A DNA stretch of 64,000 nt, taken from assembly GCF_900880675.1 (NCBI RefSeq), contig NC_044189.1, forward strand, positions 3,657,747 to 3,721,746, written 5' to 3'. The notes beneath the pieces are model-generated. The model was given only the letters and a program-made list of their open reading frames with translations. It was not told where the DNA came from and searched no databases. Both the position numbers and the translations under genes were made by a program. The stretch comes from Sparus aurata. Lineage: Eukaryota; Chordata; Actinopteri; Spariformes; Sparidae. Below, in pieces: positions 23,628 to 36,113 of the stretch (positions within the stretch are counted from its first letter, which is position 1; every line of letters starts with the position of its first letter).

Positions 23628-26600
23628 ATGTCTGCAGAAATTCTTGCTGCACCAGATTCCAGCTTCAATGTGAGATTCACCAGAACAGAGAACAGAGGAG
23701 AGGGAGAGGAGATGGAGGTGGAGATCTTAGAGGATGAAGAGCATCACGCTGATCTCGGCTCACAACAAGCCAGTAAGTCTTAAATGATGACTATTGAAAA
23801 AGGGAAGTTAGTTCAAATGTTTATGTGGCTATATTTAAATTATATACTGAGTTAAAATGATGAATTCATCAGTTCACCATCAGTCACCGCTGACTACGGG
23901 TCATTATCAGCTGTCTTGGTGCTCTAATCTGGTGTAACGTCACTCATTATTCTTATAGAGGGAATGACAATGAGCAACAAACACTCCACAGTTTAAAGTG
24001 TCACTTCAACCTTCATACCAACATAATAAAAATGTTGTCTATGTATTTTTCGTCTGTAGGACCAAACACTGAACAGAACGGTGCAGCTGTCAAAAGAAGG
24101 TGTTTCAGAGCTCCTGCAGTGACTCTGGGAGTGATGTATCTGCTCATGTTGGCTGGAATCTACATATGCTGTGAGTGACTCAGTTTTTAATCCAATTTTA
24201 CATATCTTGATGATTTAGTAGTGTCATGTTTTAGGATTCTGTCAGAAAGCTAACACAGTAGGTGCAGGTTCATCTTTATTGTCATCGTATCAATTTCTTC
24301 CTGTGATCAGAGTTTTGTCCAAGAGACATTTTAGGATGAACACTAAAGCCAGTCAGCACAGGTTGTTTCTTGTCTCACTCTGTGTAGAAGAGGAAGTTAG
24401 CATTATTTATGAAGACAAAGACGTAATCCTACACAATCCATACACAGTTAGGAGAGCATTTCTCTGAGGATGTATAGAAATCTTGAACAGGGACCAACAA
24501 TAATGTTTCTTGCCACTGGCCCAGTCTGGTCAGTCTGTTGAGAATCTACTGGTCCAAACTCATTTTGTACCGGCCCTGAATGTAGTTTCTACTTGGATTA
24601 CTTCTACTACATCACAGAGGTAAATATTGTACTTTCAATTGTAGTCTGTAACCTTATTACTAGTTCTATTTTTACATCACATCTTTTATACACATTGCTG
24701 GTATGTCTCATGTTTAGACACTTGTATCAACATCATTATCAGCCCTGAAGCAACAGTTAATGTTTCCACAAAACCACAGATCAGTTAAAACCTGACGTTG
24801 CTTTGTGTTTCAACGTCAGGTTGAATGATTGAATTTTCTATTTGTCTCTTAATAATTCATGATTTAGGCGCAAAAACCACTTGGTTATGATAAGGAGCGC
24901 ATCATGGTTCATCTTAAAACTGTTTTTGCTTAACACAAAAACCACTGGAAATGTCTGCAGCTCTCCTTAAGAAATACATGGTTTTGTCTTTACAAAAACA
25001 AAAATGTCTTAGGGTGTCCTTTAAAATATCCAGTGTTAGCAGTGTCAACTGCAATGATCTCTTTGGCTGTAACAATGCCACCACCAGCTGTTTCAAGAAC
25101 TAGAAGAAACACACAGTTTTGACTGAAAGGGGCTTTAAAATGTATCTAAAGCCTTTATGATTCTTCAGAAGTCTGAGTCAAAAATCAAGTGTATCTTGGT
25201 CCTGGTAGCATGTTGGTTCAATGCTGTTCTGTGTCCCAGCCAGGGCAGTCCCACACCAAAGCACGTGATAAACCCAAAGGTCCACTAGAAGACAGCAGTG
25301 AGTACCGTGGATTGCCTCGAATAGGTGTGAGAACAGTACCAGCATGTATGAAGGTGCAGAACCAGCAGGAGGCGATAGTGACAGTTCCGTTTTCTTTTCT
25401 GCTTATCTGTGAGGGTCGCGGGATGTTGCCACTTTTTATCCCCCTGAGGGGTTGCTTGGCTTACTGGGGTTTCCAGTTTCACTCTATGGGCGTAGGCCAG
25501 GGTCCACCCTGGATGACTCGCCAGCTCATCGCAGGACCCTTACTGATGGCAGTGGCTGCCTTCACAAGGTGCCAACTGCACATCAGGAGCAACTTTGGGG
25601 TTCAGTGTCTTGCTCAAGGATACTTTGACATGTAGCTCAGTCCCACCCTGGGGAGCCGGGATTCGAACCAGTGATCTTCTGATCACCAGTCAACCAGCTC
25701 TACCCACTGAGCTACCACCGCCCGCGATAGTGACAGATTAATTTATATATAGTGCCAGAAAGTCGCTGTTGGGAGGAGGCTGAGGATAGGATGGGTTTTA
25801 AATTCACCCAGATGATCAATGTTTGAATCTAGTGTAAGGCTAAAAGCCAAGGACTCTTTAAAGGAAGTAGAACTTTGCAAGTCGAACCATGACCTCTACC
25901 TAAACCCACCCAAGTAGTTATGGTGCCTTTATTTTGAAAGTGTACCCAGCTGTTGCAAATGTACTAGGAAGGAAACATTTTCCGTGGAAACAAAAAGAAG
26001 GTTCATTGTACTAAAAAGGCAAACCCATTTGACTGAGTAACAACTGAAGCCTCTTCTTTGGCTGAAGAAGACTGTGGCTCTCTGGAAGGATCAGAGGCAG
26101 TTCTTTGAATAAGACAAGTTAAAGGATAAGTACACCAAATAACCAAATTCTTCGTTGGAATAGAGAGAGTGATATTTGATTATGCACAGGAAGTAAGGTA
26201 GTTGTTCTTTAGTACAAAGCTAGATGATTTGTTTGTCTTTTTCACCTTTCTTCTGGTTGTCACCAGATATTTTGGTCACTTTGGAAAAAAACCAGCTGAA
26301 GACCAGATATGACAAAGTGAGCAACAACTACACCCTACTCCAGGAAACAGTTTCAGGTAAAAAAAAAAAAAAGTCTCAAAACAAAAAAAGAAAATACCAA
26401 AAATACTGGTTGAGCTTAAAACTATTTAGTTTATCTATTGTTGTCTTTCTCAAGACATGACAGTCAACAACAGCCAATTACAGAATGAGGTAAAGCAGCT
26501 GAAGGACAAAATAAAAGGTGAGAAGAACAGAAAATGTTCAACTGGAATGCCGATTTACATGATCAAATCTGACTGTTCTTCAACTTTTAATTATAACTGT

Positions 26601-27856
26601 TTCATGTTGTTAACTTTTTTGCCATGTTGTATTTCAGACCATCACAAATGAGATATTAAATCCAGAGTGAAATTACAGAGTAAACAGTCTGAATCGGGAA
26701 AGTAGTGATCAAGAAACATATTAAACTAAATAGAGGAAATGAGAAGTCAATCTGACACAGAATGAATCTTTAAAACAAGTGTTTATCATTAAGGGATGGG
26801 GTGTCCTGATGGATGGAAGAGATTTGGATACAGCTGTTACTTTAGATCCAATGAGATGAGAACGTGGTCTGACAGCAGAGCAGACTGTAAGAACAAAGGA
26901 GCAGATCTGGTGGTCATAAACAACAAAGATGAAAATGTGAGTGTGTGTTAGTAAAGAGCCTCTAACTCAACCTGCTGTGACTCTGTCATCTGGACCTGTT
27001 CTCCTCTCAATATTATTTTCATATTTCAGACTGTGTGTATTTTAAAGCTTGGTTTTGTAATTTGGTTTAAATGAAACATTTTAATAATTATCTATATCTA
27101 ACAATATTTCTTTACTACAACAGAAAAACTAAATGATGAACAGAAATTATTTTTATCTCTTGTTAAATACCAGCAATTTGTCAGTGACCTGAACAACATG
27201 AATGAAGAGTCCTGGATTGGTCTACAGACAGAAAGGTCAACAGGAGAAAATCGTTTTGAATGGAAGTGGGTGGACGGATCACCGCTGGCAGAAATGTGAG
27301 ACATTTTAGAGTTTACAAATGTCTATTTGTGAGGAGGTGTGGAGCTGCTTCATCAACCAGCACTACAGTTATAGTAAATATTACAGTATATGCTCCAGGA
27401 TCATTAGTTTGAAAGAGAAAACGTCTCAACTGTGTCAATAGATGTGAATATTATTAATATCATCAACTTAAAGAGACAAAATTATTGGGAAACCATCTTC
27501 GTTTTTCAAATCAGTGGACCCATAATCACTTTCTTTTTCTGATTTTATTCCACCAAATGCTGATCACATAAATTACATGAAACAAGATTACAACACATAT
27601 TAAATGATTTATTGAAAAACTATCAATAATTAAAGAGAACATGAATATTGTGAGTAAAATTCAACAACTTATTTCAAATAGAAAATAATTACAAGTTACT
27701 GCCACAATAAGCTGAACATTTTCTTTCTGCTAAAGCTTCAGTGCATCAGGACTACCACCTGCTACATGGGACTGGTACGCAACATGCTGCAATCTACAAG
27801 GACAATGGATACCAAGTATATATCATCAAAACAAGTACTGGATCTGTGAGAAATAG
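23628..27856 (+). CDS. C-type-lectin-like type II receptor, unit 4, intact, tyrosine-free tail only
   Basis: Exons seen: cytoplasmic A 23628-23772, TM A 24060-24170, neck a 26267-26356, neck c 26464-26517, CTLD1 26794-26936, CTLD2 27174-27295, CTLD3 27736-27856. All phases agree, giving 786 nt and about 261 residues. There is no cassette B and no neck b, so the stalk is short. The CTLD has CPDGW, SCYF, ADCKNKGADL, SWIGL, WKWVDG and WICEK. The calcium-site motifs are absent (GLPPATW, GQWIPS). CTLD3 has a CC pair where one inner cysteine would be, but no partner. CTLD1 reads GYSC where the others read GCSC. The MITE seen in units 2, 3 and 6 is missing (empty site near 26592). An AATAAA is at 28663-28668. 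Inference: a leukocyte receptor without obvious tail signalling; function unknown. Confidence 0.75.
24171..26266. other. Unit 4 intron between TM and neck a
   Basis: No exon recognised. About 24860-25200 is ancestral intron shared with units 5 and 7 (aaaatatccagtgtt and neighbouring words). 25385-25723 is a SINE insertion. The rest, 25737-26266, is AT-rich with no clear feature. A 148-codon open frame at 25189-25635 is mostly SINE sequence read backwards. Confidence 0.5.
25385..25723 (-). mobile_element. tRNA-derived SINE with perfect 13-bp target-site duplication
   Basis: Seen on the minus strand: a head starting GGGCGGTGGTAGCTCAGTGG, a B box GGTTCGAATCC, then the body tgagcaagacactgaacccc and a second domain ending in a ctgtc-rich stretch. 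The flanks 25372-25384 and 25724-25736 are both gcgatagtgacag. It is unique to unit 4, so it is younger than the array. Confidence 0.85.
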
Positions 27857-29418
27857 ATTTCTTTCATTTTATGATGTCAGAAGTGTGGAGTGTTGAGATC
27901 AGCTCTGTAAACTCAGACACATTTACATGTATTGTGTGTGACATGCTCAATAACCTGATCACACACATATTGTTCCTCTGCCTCACATGCTGTATAATAT
28001 GATTGGAAGTGATCCAACACAGCTACATGTGTATTACTGACTCTGCAGCCCTGCAGGATCATCACAGTAAAAGCTTGTCTTTACTTTGCTTTAGTTGATT
28101 CATAAGTTTGCATTCAGTTCCATCTGTCTGCGTTCATTATGTGAAAATAATACCAAGTTGTGTCTGAGTCCTCTTTGATACAGCAGCTGCTAATGTTCAG
28201 TGTGAAGCTTCTACAGGAGAGAGAAACATGCTTGATGGTTTATGTTTTGCCTCTTTAGCCTGTGTAATGTGCTGCTGTCCAATTCCCATGATAATCACAT
28301 GATAAGGACATTTTATAGTCTTAACCAACGCCCCATTTAAACTTCATTTCAACAGTCTGATATCTGGATCAAACCCAGATGTAATTTAACATTGTTCCTT
28401 CATTTTGGATCTTTGTTCTGCACTCCTGAACACTGTTTGCATCTCTTGTCTCTCTGTGGGTCACAAGTTGTGCAAGTAGCAGAGTGAATTTTAAAAAACA
28501 GTCCAGCAGCATCACATTTCCTGTGTCATATATGTATGTGTGGGTAAACTGTGTGGGCAACAGTGAATACAGCTCAGCACAAATGTGTGTATGTGAACAC
28601 ACACGTCTGCTTTACAGTGAAAACCTTGTATTTCCTCAAAGTCACTGTCAAGATTTAAAGACAATAAACAGCTTTAGTTTGTAGCTTCAAATGTATTAAT
28701 ATTGTTTATTTGATGAGTGTCTTTATTCCAATGAGCAAACCATTAAAAGTCTAATTTTGCAACAATTTTAAGTGACATGTGTTTTTTCATGTGTTTAGCT
28801 GTGGTCTGTCCTGATGTCACTTCCTGTGTTAGAGGCTGTCCAACTCAAAGACAGAATGCTAAACTACACAGTCAAACCTGTTCAAGAATAGCTTCAGTTA
28901 AGTTTCCAGTTTGTAAAGATGTCTGCAGAAATTCTTGCTGCACCAGATTCCAGCTTCAATGTGAGATTAACCAGAAGAGAGAACAGAGGAGAGGGAGAGG
29001 AGATGGAGGTGGAGATCTTAGAGGATGAAGAGCATCACGCTGATCTTGGGTCACAACAAGCCAGTAAGTCTTAAAAGATGACTATTTGACAAAGGGAAGT
29101 TAGCTCAAATGTATGTGTGGCTATCTTTAAATAACATACTGAGTTAAAATGATGAATTCATTCATCAGTTTACCATCAGTCACCGCTCACTCATTATTCT
29201 TATAAAGGGAATGACAATGAGCAACAAACACTCCACAGTTTAAAGTGGTCACTTCAAACTTCATACCAACATAATAAAAATGTTGTCTATGTATTTTTCC
29301 TCTGCAGGACCAAACACTGAACAGAACGGTGCAGCTGTCAAAAGAAGGTGTTTCAGAGCTCCTGCAGTGACTCTGGGAGTGATGTATCTGCTCATGTTGG
29401 CTGGAATCTACATATGCT

Positions 29419-30340
29419 GTGAGTGACTCAGTTTTTAATTCAAACTTTCCTATCTTTTTAGTAATGTCATGTTTTAGGCTTCTTTCATTTAGATAACACA
29501 ATAGTAGCATGTTCATCTTTATTACCATCGTATCACTTTGTTCCTGTGATCAGAGTTTTGTCCACGTTGCTGGTATGTTTAATGGTTTTCAAACTTTTTA
29601 CATTATTATCAGCCCTAACTTAACAGTTAATGGTTCTGCAAAACCACACATCAGACATAAAACTGGACATTCATTATGTTACAACTTCAGCTTTGTTTCG
29701 GTCAAATTTTCTCTCTTTATAACGTAGGCACAAAAAACACTGGTTATGGTTAGGACAACATCATGTTTGGGTTAAAACTGGTTTTAGTCACCACAGACAC
29801 AATTGGAAATGTCCATAACTGTCCTTAAGAAACACCAGGTTTTAATATTAAAAATATCCAGTGTTGTGACTTGAACTGCAGATGTCTGTTAGGATGTGAC
29901 AACGGTACCACCAGTTGCAACAGCAGTTTCAAGAACTAGCAGAAAAACACAGTTTTGACTGAAGGGGGGCTTTAAATATTTGTCTGAGGCCATTATGATT
30001 CTTCAGCAGTGTGAGTTATAGAACCTCTGGAGGTCTCTGCTATTAGCTGGAGTCACCGTCCTGTCCAAACTCTGTGAGGACTTTGACTTTATTTTAATGT
30101 CTCATCTTGAGTCACTCAAAACTTCAATCAAATGTTTTTTGGCCTTTTTATGGCTTTTTTATTAACAGTGCAGCTGAAGATATGACAGGAAACAGGGAGA
30201 GAGAGAGGGGGAATCGAACCCCGGTCAGCTGCAGAGCCCTGGCACATGGGACGCGCACGTTACCCACTGAGCTAAACGGCGCCCCTTCAATCAAATGGTT
30301 TGATTGGACATCGCTGCCCTGTCTCTTTTTTTCTCACCAG
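29419..30340. other. Unit 5 intron between TM and neck
   Basis: Ancestral intron (29700-30060) plus a minus-strand SINE at 30125-30285. A block matching about 24330-24700 of unit 4 (gagacattttaggatgaac onward) is missing by deletion after gttttgtcca at about 29573; unit 7 keeps it. Confidence 0.5.
30125..30285 (-). mobile_element. tRNA-derived SINE with perfect 12-bp target-site duplication, unit 5
   Basis: Minus strand: a tRNA-like head (GGGGCGCCGTTTAGCTCAGTGG, GGGTTCGATTCCCC B box) and a body ending aaaaggccaaaaaa. The flanks 30113-30124 and 30286-30297 are both ttcaatcaaatg. The counterpart in unit 7 is 45737-45892 with decayed flanks. Confidence 0.85.
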
Positions 30341-31602
30341 ATATTTCAGAAAGTTCTAAAAACTCCGAGCTCAGTCAGAAGGAGAAGTCGACGAGTCACG
30401 ACAACCTTAAGGACAGTTTCTGCCACGGTCAGGGGAACAGCAACACATTACAAGACGTTAATCCATCATAACAATTTCAAATCTGTTGCTAAAACACTGT
30501 AATGACACTAAGTTGTTTCTTGTAGGATGGACGAGATTTCGATGTAGTTGTTATTACAAATTTACAGAGAAGAAGAACTGGACTGACAGCAGGACCAACT
30601 GTCAGAGCAACGGAGCAGATCTGGTGACAATAACAACCAAAGAGGAACATGTGAGTATCTGTTACCTTGTTTGGACTTTCTGTTCAGATGTGTCTTTTGT
30701 TAGTTATAGCATCCCCCAATAACAATTACATACATATAATCTGTCTCACCAAAACATGGTATTCTGTTGCAAAAGCCAAGCATGTAATGAAAATAAATAG
30801 TCCAATACAGAGTATGCTATTATTAATCTTAATGGGCCAATTTACACCTTTTATGCTGTGTTTTGTGGCTCCAGACATATTTTTGGGTGAGTGAGGAGGA
30901 CAAGAATTGCTCTTATGACAGTTAAGGCTGCTGACTCCAGGCCTCGAGGATGCACTTCTAATTCCACTACAATGTCTGATATTACTGGCTGTCAAAATAT
31001 TTTACATATTTACATTCAGATTCTTGTTGTCCCATAAAAAAAAAAAATCAGATTTTACAGATTCTCAAATATAATAACTTCCTGAGGCACAAAATGTGGC
31101 AACAACCAGCTTCTCCCCGCTGTGTTCATACGTGTTCGTCACTTTTTAGCGTCCCATGAAACAGTTTTCATCGTCCTTTGTGCTTCTTGCAGCGTGGTTC
31201 TGTATTTGGTTGTGTTTTCTCCCTTAGCATCATTTTGTTCTAATGTGATGCATGTGTTGTCATATGGGTGAAATGTCAACAAACTTGTTTCTATATATTA
31301 CTTGATTAGCTGCAATGCACTGAGCTCTGAGGACTAAAGTCTATGTGGCTAAATCACAAAAACGTCAATTAATATTTATTGTTCCTGACTAAGAAAACAT
31401 TTTTTTTGTGTGTGTGTTATTGTGTTTTAATTCATTCTTCATCGTGGAGGATTTCTTTCCTTCAGAGATGAACACAACATGACATATGGAAATAATTACT
31501 GTATCTTCTGCAAAATCACCAGGACTTTGTCAAAATCTGACTGAGCATCAGGCTTCCTGGATCGGTCTGCAGTCAGTGAAGTCATGGAAAACAGAATGGC
31601 AA

Positions 31603-32095
31603 TGGGTGGATGGAACAACACCGAAATATGTGTGAGTTTTAAAATCACAATTTATCAGAGTAATTGTCCACATTTAATACTTAGATTAAATAGAAAATGT
31701 AAAGTAAAAAAGAGAACAATAAATCATACAAAACATGACTGATTTGATGAAATCAATTCAATCATGTTTTCAAATAATGTTAATATTCTGAGGCATTTTA
31801 TTATTGTCATTTGAATTAACACGAGACAGTGTTCAGATAGTCGAGGCAACTGGTGGACGGAACAACACCGAAACATGTGTGAGGATTTAAAAGACTTTTT
31901 ATTTTTTTTAAATCATGATATATCAGATTCATTAAGGATGCTTAATACTTAGATGACATTTTAAGTTAAAAAGAGAAAAATAAAGTCATACAGAACAATC
32001 TGGATTTGATTTCATCAGACTGATCATGTTTTCAATTTGTGTTAATATTTTGAGGATTTTCCATTTATTTATTTGAATTAGCATAACTCAGACAC
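31603..32095. repeat. Tandem duplication of the CTLD2 3' end and intron start, unit 5
   Basis: The CTLD2 end (tggacggaacaacaccgaaa) with about 230 bp of following intron recurs about 248 bp later, from 31851, with substitutions. The unit 7 counterpart is 47211-47690. In the second copy a frame reading NWWTEQHRNMCEDL is open in unit 7, but it arises from duplicated exon 2 sequence rather than from a CTLD3 exon. Confidence 0.65.
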
Positions 32096-33190
32096 TGTTC
32101 AGATAATCTTTGAATAATTCAACGCATGATTTTAACTTCTGGATTCTGGATTCTGGCTCATATTTGAGAAATTAAAAAACCAAAGTGACTGAAGCCACTG
32201 ATCTAGATTCTCAACAGCTCCGATTGATGAACTTGTAGTCTACTGCTGTACCACATGAGGGCACCAACATGTTCATGTCAATTCCTCTTGTGTGGCCCTC
32301 ATCACTTAAAGCAGAACAATTATGTAAAAACAAAACAAACTGTAAGTTTATAACAGGGCTAATACCTCAAAGCTTAAGCTAGTAAATTAAATGTAGTACA
32401 ACTCAATGACTCAATCTTTTTCTGTACTTACATCAAGATATTGTAAGTATTTGCACTTATAATGTGGCAAGGTCTAGCAAAAGATTCATAATATATTATT
32501 GTACATGCCTACAGCTTAACAGATGGGAAGTCTCTCCCTTAAAAAACACCCCTTCAGTCACGGTGCCAACGTTTTTATCATCTTTGTTAATTCGACACAA
32601 TTTGACCACAGAACAAGGATGTGAATTAACCCGCAACTGTCTTACACATCATCTTATTCACAAACACATTCACGAACCATAATTACACCGACAACAACAG
32701 AATACCCAAGAGTCTTTGCGCCACAGTCCACAGAATAGTAAAGTACAAGTATACGTTTTAGTATTAAAGTATAAGTCTAAGTATTAATGTACTTAGTCTT
32801 AGACTATTCTTTATACTTTTCAGTATAAGCCAAGTATACTTCACTATACTTTTCTTGAGTACATAAAATGTAGTATATAAAAAGTACACTTCAAGTATAC
32901 TGCCTCAGTTTTAGTATAAAATAAGTATACTTGTAGTACACTTGAATAAACTACTTTTTGCTAAGTGGTGTTAGGACAGAGACCTTCCACTGAGGACACA
33001 CGAGGAGGAGGATGAAGACGATGATGAGGAGGAGAGCCAGCCAGCGCCGAGGAGGAAGAGGAGGAGGAGATGAAGGAGGACAATACTTACATTATTTCTG
33101 TTGTTATTTAGTTAATGTATGAGTTCTTCTTAAATCATTTGTTCATAATTGTTCATTTTATATAATTCATGAAATAAATGATTGTGCTAT
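31632..33190. other. Downstream flank of unit 5: non-coding and repeats
   Basis: Tandem copy of the CTLD2 end (to about 32095), AT-rich sequence with no feature to 32700, a repeat built of aagtatactt words at 32735-32960, and a short gag-rich purine tract at 32998-33080. Duplicated at about 47240-48794. Confidence 0.5.
32735..32960. repeat. aagtatactt-rich repeat
   Basis: Many copies of agtatact and its inverse within about 225 bp; a common sort of fish MITE-like repeat. The second copy is at about 48345-48560. Family not assigned. Confidence 0.6.
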
Positions 33191-33505
33191 TGTTACACGT
33201 TGTCTATTCCATTCAGTATTTACAGCTTAAGTACAATTTATAACAGCAACCGGCATTTTGACAGCCTCGCTCTGAGCTCCCTGATGTTTTTACTCCTCTG
33301 TAGCCTTCAAGCATGTTCCAGGCCGTCAGCTGGTTGGCTGCACCTTGAGAGGGTGGAGCTAAGGATATAAATAGGGCGGCCATCTTAGAGGCTCGCTCTC
33401 TTTGTTCTGGCAGCCATGTTCATTTCAGTTTGTTTTGAGTTTGTTCCTTTAATTTAACACTGACACACACATTCGCTCTACACCACTGATACTATTAATA
33501 ATACA
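33191..33505 (+). mobile_element. Putative solo-LTR-like sequence, first copy
   Basis: Seen: a 315-bp block starting TGTTACACG and ending AATACA, with a TATAAATAG box at 33366-33374 and a TGGGGGC word at 33514-33520, just after the block, that could be a primer-binding site. The counterpart at 48795-49109 has exactly the same length. Leader-like sequence follows in both and recurs at about 38449-38770 without the block. No gag or pol was found. Inference only. Confidence 0.35.
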
Positions 33506-35349
33506 CTCGTAGTTGGGGGCACCACCTCCGTTGTTTGATTTACTGGAGTAGGCCGGAGGGAACTATTCCAAACATCTAACTGTCAAGTTTGACTTGGACA
33601 GTTAGAGTATCAATTTCAAATCAGTTTATTCAATCTCATATTCTGAAGCAGTGACTTCTCTACATGTATACATCGGTTCTCCACATTAAAATTAAGTTCC
33701 AGACGAAGACAAACGATTATATATGTTTATTGACTAAATAATTTTGGGTAAAATAAAAGAAAAGACAATTTTAGATGAACAACAACAGACAACAGAAAAG
33801 GTAAAGACTGTAATTAGAAAATAATACAATTATGTGAATGTTTTATTTTATTTTTAAGGTCTTAACATTTACAGCTCTTTACAAAATGTTGTCCTCCTCA
33901 CTACAATGTGGTATTAACACATGAAGCATTCAGGATACTTTTGATATCAAGTTTTGCTGCTAAACTTTGTCCTTGACAGGTTACAAGATGACCTACAATC
34001 ACAAAATGACATTCAGAGAGGATTATTTAAGTGGGGGAACGCTGTTCTTATGACAGCATCACAAGAGATACTCCATGCATGTATGAACACACATGAAGCT
34101 AAAAACTATCAATATTTTTACATCATATTAGAAGAAGTGGGGGACTCCATGCAGACCCTTAACTGAGACACAGCAACAGTGTTCAGGATTGCAGAGTTGT
34201 TTTGTCACACAGAAATGCAACGTGTAGAACATTTAGCACCAGAGTCCATTCAAAATATCACTGTTTTACCAAAATAATCCTTTAAATGTGGGTGACATCG
34301 TTCAGAGTGTATTTTATATAAAACAGGATACAATTAAATCATCTCTGACATTGAGTTGATTATATTAATTATCATTTTGATTGTGATTGAAAAATTTCCA
34401 GCTGTTCATACTGATCTTCAGTCAGATAAAGTGCGATAGTAAACGGATACAAGGGGGGAAAACAAAAATACAATCATAAAGTTTCCAAACACACGATGCA
34501 GATGCACAGTAACAGTTTGATCAATGATCAGAAGCTTCATACTGTCTGATGTGGGTCGTCCAGTAGAGACGTTTACAGCAGTCGGACCAGTTTAAGATGA
34601 GAGCAGGAACCAGTTCCTCAGAACCAGCTGGAGATGAAAGATTTATAAAAATGATGGAAAGCTGCTCTCGTTCTGCATCAAGGCACCATGAGATCAACAA
34701 GATTACAAACAGTAGAAAATGTAAATTTAGAAACAGCATGATTGTGTTTTTGGTCACCATTACAGTACTTAAATGCACTTGTGCTGTGGATCGTTTATTA
34801 AGTGCTCAAAGTTTTACCAAGAAGTGTTTAAAAACCCTTGTTGTGAATGTTCTGTATTAACGGAAATACATTGAATTCTTTTCTTCAAGTAACAGGTGAA
34901 ATGTGCCATGTGGGCAGATTTGACACAACAAGTCTTCAGCTGCATTAATACACACAGGTGAACTGAGCTACATGCTAACTTCAGCATGCTAACACACTTA
35001 CAGTCACATGGCTGACGTCCTGATGTGTAACATGTGTAACCTTCACTTAGCATAAAGCCGCTGAGGCTCATGGGAATGTTTTTAGTTTTGCAGCTATTTG
35101 TTCATAAACCGGAGTCACATTTTAGATGACACTAGAGGAAAATTCACAGGGAAACCAAAGTGATTATAATTCATCCTGAGGGGAAACATGAATGTCTGTA
35201 CAACATTTCATGTCCATTCAGTGGATGTTGAGATGATTCAGTGACGTAACCTGGAGGACAATTAAGGTGGAACTACTGTCTTCCAGCAACAACTATCCAC
35301 TCGAGATCTCACGTGACTTTTCCAGCTTTTCATTTTAGTATTGTTTCAT
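33506..35349. other. Non-coding stretch with conserved short open frames
   Basis: Leader-like sequence to about 33810, then AT-rich DNA. Frames at 33954-34166 and 34597-34860 have counterparts in the second copy (about 49637 and 51236), but the former is broken there by a MITE and the latter has a different C-terminus, so coding is doubtful. Similarity to the second copy (about 52024-52110) stops abruptly at about 35347. Confidence 0.45.
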
Positions 35350-36113
35350 AACATAAACAATAAAGCATTCAATACACAGTAGGACCAAGGACTTATACAT
35401 ATTCCTTGTAGGTCTATCTTAACAAAACATATCAGACATTTAACTGGTGAATAACACAAGCATTACACACAAAGAGAATCATGATATGCAAGTCTGTGCC
35501 CATCGCAAAGGTGGGGGCTGGTTTCTTTCAAACCCCAAATTCATTAAGTAATAAACTTCATTTGGGCTTGACAATAACATGGAAACTATCTACTGTATGA
35601 CTTTCTTGGCTATTAGGGAATCTGCTAAAATTAAGAAGATGAAATTGTAGTTAATAGTTATTCAGAACATATTGAAATGTGGATGAGTATAGGATTGGGA
35701 TGCAGCAAAGATTGGAATGTCCCAGACAGGGTCGTAAAACGCTTTGGCCTGTGAGGGGGGAGGACTGGGTCATCTTTACCCCAACCACCATTTACCCCCA
35801 CTTCTTGTCATCTGATGTGGAGAGAGAGAGGATTCTATTGTTTTTATTTGTTAGGTAGTAACAGAAGGTCTCCGATGATCTGTTTATAGCATTAGAGCAA
35901 CACACCGTCCTAATCTATAGGGAGAAGAGGCCATAGTTTGGCCTGAGGAAGAAGGACTTCATCTTCTTTGTGAGGGGGGAGAAGAGGCAAATATTCAGTC
36001 AAACAGATATGCTTTGTTTGTTAAATTAGTCTTATCTTGTGGTTGAGAGGTCAGAGGTCAGAGGACGCAGAAAGGGAGCAGAGGCTCGTGATGGAGACAT
36101 AAGGGCTGGTGTT
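35350..36113. repeat. 764-bp direct repeat, left copy
   Basis: Starts aacataaacaataaagcatt and ends aagggctggtgtt. The copy at 39573-40336 has exactly the same length, with about ten substitutions seen and no indel. On the minus strand a purine-rich stretch (agtgggggaatatgtagg) lies immediately beside the inner end, as a polypurine tract would beside a 3' LTR. Ends are AACA/TGTT rather than TG/CA. Confidence 0.8.

Larger units (their letters stand above)
28919..31631 (+). pseudogene. Lectin-like receptor unit 5, divergent CTLD, frameshifted
   Basis: Exons seen: cytoplasmic A 28919-29063, TM A 29308-29418, divergent neck 30341-30427, CTLD1 30526-30650, CTLD2 31523-31631. The neck (ISESSKNSELSQKEKS) and CTLD1 (RCSCYY, TNCQSNGADL, TTKEEH) differ clearly from units 1-4, and CTLD1 lacks the CPDGW start, giving a short-form CTLD. 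In CTLD2, GTCAAAATCTGA lacks one G that unit 7 has (GTCAAAGATCTGA), so TGA falls in frame after five codons. No third CTLD exon (ending in a CE motif) was found downstream. Inference: pseudogene, or a single-base assembly error in an already incomplete gene. Confidence 0.65.

Noticed and set aside
30667..30995. Overlapping open frames on both strands, also at 46263-46603
   Set aside because: They lie in an intron between CTLD1 and CTLD2, occur on both strands and start at or inside splice sites. They are conserved only because the whole segment is duplicated.
32998..33080. Acidic gag/gat-rich stretch as a coding low-complexity domain
   Set aside because: Short purine tract without an extended frame in either copy; lengths differ by non-multiples of three.
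33954..34166. 70-codon frame as a possible missing third CTLD exon of unit 5
   Set aside because: It has an acceptor-like start in a fitting phase, but no W, C or C-E motif of a CTLD end, and is interrupted by a MITE in the second copy.
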